In this document: positions 61,002-64,000 of the stretch, piece after piece
Position numbering within the stretch: the stretch's first letter is position 1
How the letters are laid out: each line of letters opens with the position of its first letter
Source of the DNA: Draconibacterium sp.
Lineage (GTDB): Bacteria; Bacteroidota; Bacteroidia; Bacteroidales; Prolixibacteraceae
Length of the DNA stretch: 64,000 bases
Assembly (NCBI GenBank): GCA_016705335.1
Contig: JADIYN010000002.1
Coordinates: forward strand, 62,001-126,000
Direction: 5' to 3'
Notes under the pieces: model-generated
What the model was told of the DNA's origin: nothing
Seen by the model: the letters and a program-made list of their open reading frames with translations, nothing else
The model's database searches: none
Position numbers and translations under genes: made by a program

Positions 61002-62093
61002 TTAGCTTTCAGCGTTTATGTTGCTCGAAATCCGTAGCGTTGAAGTCGGATTTTTTGGGTCGTTTGTAATAACAGTAATTGATTTACTTTGACGACCACG
61101 TTTCCCGCGTGAATCGAAAGTAACTTTAATTGGCACTGTTTCACCGGGAGCAACTACCTTTTTTGATGGGGCAACAGCAGTGCAACCACATGATGAACGC
61201 ACATTACGTATTTGTAAATCAGATTTACCATCATTGGTCAAATTGAATGTATATTCTTTTTTATCACCTTGTTTCATATCGCCAAAATCATAATCAAGTG
61301 CATTAAATTTGGCAACCGGTGCATTTGCAAGTTGTGCAGGTGTCAGATCCGAAAAATCTTCTTCAATGGTAGCACTCACGCCAACCGAATTTTTGTAATC
61401 CTTGCTTCCATCAATCGACAGGTAAATTCTGTGCGATGCAAAACCATAAGTATCAGCCTTTTTAGCATCATAAGTAACAATCATCTTGCCTCTGCCTTTG
61501 GCCGGTATTGTTGTCGGTTCAACTTTTACTGTTAAATGGGAAGGAACTGTTTGCAAATCAACTTTTACAGGATTGTCAGTGTCGTTTACCAATTCAAGTT
61601 CCTTTGTTTCAACGGCATTTTGTTTGAGTTGGGCAAACGAAATATGGTTTGTTTCAGCCCTAAGCGGACCAATTTCACGTGGAAATTTTTCAGCCAAAGT
61701 TTTTTCCCGTTGTTCAACCGATCCTGAAATTGTGAGCACAACTGTTGAATTTTCAGCATTTGAAGTTACTGTAACAGTTTTGGTAAAAACACCTGGACGG
61801 TTTGCCGGATTGTAACTAACAGTTATTTCACCACTTCCATTTGGAGCAATTGGATCCCGTGTCCATTTTGGAGTTGTGCAACCACATGAAGCTTTTACAT
61901 TGTTTAAAATCAAAGGTGCAGTACCTGTGTTCTTAAACTTAAAAACTGTGGTTTGAACACCCGCAGCCTCCATAAATGATCCAAAATTGTGTTGGGTTTC
62001 TTCAAAAGCAATTTTTGATTGAGCATTGGCAAAACCAATACTCACGGCAGCAACCAAACAAAAAACTGCCATTGTTTGTAAAAATCTTTTCAT
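61002..62093 (-). CDS. exported protein with two DUF1573 domains
   Basis: The intact 363-residue protein has a signal peptide (ending GFANAQ) and two DUF1573 domains of Ig-like build. Each has the opening (IAFEETQHNFGSFMEA; FNALDYDFGDMKQGDKKEY) and the hallmark SCGCT strand (SCGCTTPKW and SCGCTAVAP). The closing strands are GSGEITVSYNPANRPG and PIKVTFDSRGKRGRQ, with a related beta domain between them. DUF1573 proteins are abundant in Bacteroidota envelopes; their function is not established. It is transcribed away from the two-component system, sharing a 164-bp control region with three GTTAAC sites. Confidence 0.9.
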   Translation of the reverse strand: MKRFLQTMAVFCLVAAVSIGFANAQSKIAFEETQHNFGSFMEAAGVQTTVFKFKNTGTAPLILNNVKASCGCTTPKWTRDPIAPNGSGEITVSYNPANRPGVFTKTVTVTSNAENSTVVLTISGSVEQREKTLAEKFPREIGPLRAETNHISFAQLKQNAVETKELELVNDTDNPVKVDLQTVPSHLTVKVEPTTIPAKGRGKMIVTYDAKKADTYGFASHRIYLSIDGSKDYKNSVGVSATIEEDFSDLTPAQLANAPVAKFNALDYDFGDMKQGDKKEYTFNLTNDGKSDLQIRNVRSSCGCTAVAPSKKVVAPGETVPIKVTFDSRGKRGRQSKSITVITNDPKNPTSTLRISSNINAES

Positions 62094-62168
62094 AAAACGT
62101 ATCTTTAAAATAATTAATAATTCCTTTATTTAACAACAACAAAAGTAGGAATGCTTTCACCCTTATAA

Positions 62169-62207
62169 TGTTAACCCATTCCGATATTTTGTTAACAAAA
62201 TGTTAAC
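62169..62207. promoter_or_regulatory. three GTTAAC boxes in helical phase
   Basis: GTTAAC occurs at 62170-62175, 62191-62196 and 62202-62207, spaced 21 and 11 bp, that is about two turns and one turn of DNA. The middle copy sits in a perfect 16-bp palindrome ATTTTGTTAACAAAAT (62186-62201). It lies between the divergent DUF1573 gene and the histidine kinase, 51-89 bp before the kinase start, and is a good candidate for a binding site of the neighbouring response regulator. Confidence 0.5.
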
Positions 62208-62257
62208 TGCATGATTAAAGGAAAAATTAATTAGATTAGCATAAACAATATGGCGCT

Positions 62258-63520
62258 ATGAAAGGAAAAACATTGAAATATATCATATTACTGGCTGCAA
62301 TATCTGTTGCCGGTGTTTTTCTTATTCAATTCGGCTTTTTAAAAAGTTCGTACAATTTCACCGAAAAAAAATTTAAAGAAAGTACAATTGTTGCCTTAAA
62401 AGAAGTTGTATGGCAATTACTGCTTGTAAGCGGCAATACTTCAAGTTTCGACAGTATTACTCCTGTACAAATTATTACCGACAATTATTACATTGTATAT
62501 GTAAATACTACAATCGACAAGGATCTACTAAAATCGCACCTCGTTGAAGAGTTTAAAAAACATGAAATTTATTCCGACTTTGAGTTTGCAATTTTCAATC
62601 CTGTTTTGGAGCAAATGGACGAAGGCATCCTGCTTGAGGACGGAGAGGAAAAACCGTCTGATTATCAGTTTCAAACCACTGAAAATGCAACCAATTACTT
62701 TGGAATTCATTTTACAAACCGAACTTCTTTTTTTGTATCGCAACTTTCAATCTGGTATTTTCTGACAGTTTTGCTGGTAGTAATTGTACTGTTTTTTGGA
62801 TACACTTTAACAGTGATTATCAGGCAACGCCAACTTTCTGAAGTGCAAAAGAATTTTATCAACAACCTGACTCATGAACTAAAAACCCCGATATCTTCAA
62901 TTGCAATCGCATCAAGTGTTTTAAACAACGAGGATATTTTAAATACACCGGAGCGCTTGTTTACTTACGCCAAAATTATACAGGAGCAAAACACAAGATT
63001 ATCGAAAAATGTGGAAAAGGTATTAAACCTTGCATCTCTTGAAAAAAACAGAATTCATTTGAATCTTGAAGAGATTAATTTAAACGAAATAATTACTGAA
63101 ATTGCTGCTCAATTTAAACAAACAGACTTTGGGCAAAAGGCAAATGTTAAAATTTTTGCAGTTGATTTAAATATAAATATACTTGCCGACCGCTTTCATT
63201 TTTCAAATTTGATGCTGAATATTTTAGAAAACGGAGCAAAATATTGCGATCAGAAACCATTACTTACTATTTCGGCAAATAAAAAAAAGAAGAATTTTGA
63301 ACTCGCTATAACTGATAATGGAATTGGCATTCCAAAAGATCAGCGAAAGAAAATCTTCACAAAATTTTATCGGGTACCAACAGGAAACGTGCACAATGTA
63401 AAGGGTTTTGGACTTGGATTGGATTATGTTCAGAAAATTACATCAGCACATAAATGGAAAATAAAAGTAGATGAAAATCCCGAAGGTGGTAGTATTTTTA
63501 CAATTATTATTCCGGTATAG
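62258..63520 (+). CDS. sensor histidine kinase, RprX-like
   Basis: This intact 420-residue kinase has two membrane helices (~residues 6-27 and ~163-188) around a ~135-residue periplasmic sensor without a recognised fold. Then come the phosphoacceptor box NNLTHELKTPISSI (His206), the N-box MLNILENGAKYC, G1 ITDNGIGIPKDQRKKIF and G2 KGFGLGLDYV. It phosphorylates the response regulator encoded 2 bp downstream. The architecture agrees with the RprX group of Bacteroidota (family knowledge); the signal is unknown. It is divergent from the DUF1573 gene. Confidence 0.9.
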   Translation: MKGKTLKYIILLAAISVAGVFLIQFGFLKSSYNFTEKKFKESTIVALKEVVWQLLLVSGNTSSFDSITPVQIITDNYYIVYVNTTIDKDLLKSHLVEEFKKHEIYSDFEFAIFNPVLEQMDEGILLEDGEEKPSDYQFQTTENATNYFGIHFTNRTSFFVSQLSIWYFLTVLLVVIVLFFGYTLTVIIRQRQLSEVQKNFINNLTHELKTPISSIAIASSVLNNEDILNTPERLFTYAKIIQEQNTRLSKNVEKVLNLASLEKNRIHLNLEEINLNEIITEIAAQFKQTDFGQKANVKIFAVDLNINILADRFHFSNLMLNILENGAKYCDQKPLLTISANKKKKNFELAITDNGIGIPKDQRKKIFTKFYRVPTGNVHNVKGFGLGLDYVQKITSAHKWKIKVDENPEGGSIFTIIIPV

Positions 63521-63522
63521 AC

Positions 63523-64000
63523 ATGAATAAAGAAGAAACAAAAATTTTACTTGTTGAAGACGATGATGCTTTGAGATATATTGTAAAAGACAATCTTGAG
63601 CATTACAATTATGTTGTTGAAGTTGCCGAGAATGGCGAAATTGCACTCGAACTTTTCAACAAAAACAGTTTTGATTTGATCCTGCTTGACGTTATGCTAC
63701 CAAAAATTGACGGTTTTCAGGTAGCACAAACCATTCGTAAAACAAACATTCAGGTTCCGATTATTTTTCTGACCGCCCGATCCATGACGGAAGACAGGAT
63801 AATCGGCTTAACTTTGGGAGGCGACGATTATATTCCAAAACCGTTTAGCATGGAAGAATTGCTGCTCAAAATAAAAATATTTCTGAAACGGAGCAGTTCT
63901 CAACCTGTTGAAAAACATGCTGATTCAAAATCAATTTCAATTGGCGATTTTGATTTTTACCCGGATGATTTAACTCTTACAATAAATGGCAATTCGAGAT
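63523..64000 (+). CDS. OmpR-family response regulator, cut by the window edge
   Basis: This frame starts with the ATG at 63523 and remains open to base 64000, so ~159 residues are visible. The receiver domain is complete: acidic pocket VEDDDA (Asp12-Asp14), phosphoacceptor LILLDVMLP (Asp56), FLTARS (Thr84) and IPKPFS (Lys106). The linker and the beginning of the winged-helix DNA-binding domain follow (ISIGDFDFYPDDLTLTINGN), typical of OmpR/PhoB regulators. It is the partner of the kinase, from which it is separated by 2 bp, so they are co-transcribed. Confidence 0.9.
   Translation, partial: MNKEETKILLVEDDDALRYIVKDNLEHYNYVVEVAENGEIALELFNKNSFDLILLDVMLPKIDGFQVAQTIRKTNIQVPIIFLTARSMTEDRIIGLTLGGDDYIPKPFSMEELLLKIKIFLKRSSSQPVEKHADSKSISIGDFDFYPDDLTLTINGNSR

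Noticed and set aside
1..64000. CRISPR arrays, tRNA or rRNA genes, prophage or transposase genes
   Set aside because: No regularly spaced repeats, no rRNA-like sequence and no ORF with transposase or integrase motifs was seen; tRNAs were only searched by eye.

Overview
The window is AT-rich DNA from a member of the Bacteroidota, most likely a glycan-degrading Marinilabiliales/Prolixibacteraceae-like organism (inference from gene content). The signs are a TonB receptor paired with a DUF4249 lipoprotein, a Por/T9SS C-terminal sorting domain, an ECF sigma factor beside a membrane-anchored beta-barrel protein, DUF1573 and WbqC proteins, many lipoproteins, weak Shine-Dalgarno sites and TAnnTTTG-type promoter boxes. 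No rRNA, tRNA, CRISPR array, phage gene or transposase was seen.

Layout. 0-9 kb: the end of a CBM9-like protein, two exported amidohydrolases flanking an acetyl-xylan-esterase-like hydrolase, then an aga/gat module (gatZ/kbaZ, a truncated agaS, a DeoR-type agaR) for galactosamine/tagatose phosphate catabolism. 9-15 kb: an uptake operon with an STN-type TonB receptor, a DUF4249 lipoprotein and a macroglobulin-like protein carrying a barrel-less TonB plug. 15-42 kb: a large glycan-degradation locus without SusC/SusD or sulfatases. Its minus-strand arm holds a polysaccharide-deacetylase-like protein, a GH30-CehA/McbA fusion, an alpha/alpha-barrel protein, a lyase-like jelly roll, a PfkB kinase, a transglutaminase-like membrane protein, a TIM-barrel protein and a beta-helix protein. 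Its plus-strand arm holds a sialidase-like protein, a T9SS-tagged jelly roll, an esterase, a GH36-like enzyme and a CocE hydrolase. A converging arm holds a second esterase and a propeller/Fn3 lipoprotein. 42-51 kb: DoxX plus a Gfo/Idh/MocA oxidoreductase, facing a catabolic operon of MFS transporter, M20 amidohydrolase, degenerate SDR, DapA/NanA-like lyase, PIG-L deacetylase and a GNAT protein. 51-64 kb: WbqC, ECF sigma and barrel pair, serpin, FadL porin, lpd, meaB, DUF1573 and a two-component system cut by the window edge.

A striking property is that about 20 genes have broken reading frames. By my reading about 25 frame changes need one missing base restored and about 14 need one base removed, mostly in runs of identical bases. 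Housekeeping genes such as meaB are hit as well. This looks more like uncorrected long-read homopolymer error than mass pseudogenisation, so I join the pieces into single genes and state where each break is. Two losses do not fit that explanation: the C-terminal third of AgaS and a short block near the N-terminus of the first esterase.

Together the genes suggest an organism that cuts an acetylated, possibly GalNAc- or galactose-containing glycan outside the cell, imports products by a non-Sus TonB system, and phosphorylates and isomerises amino sugars in the cytoplasm.
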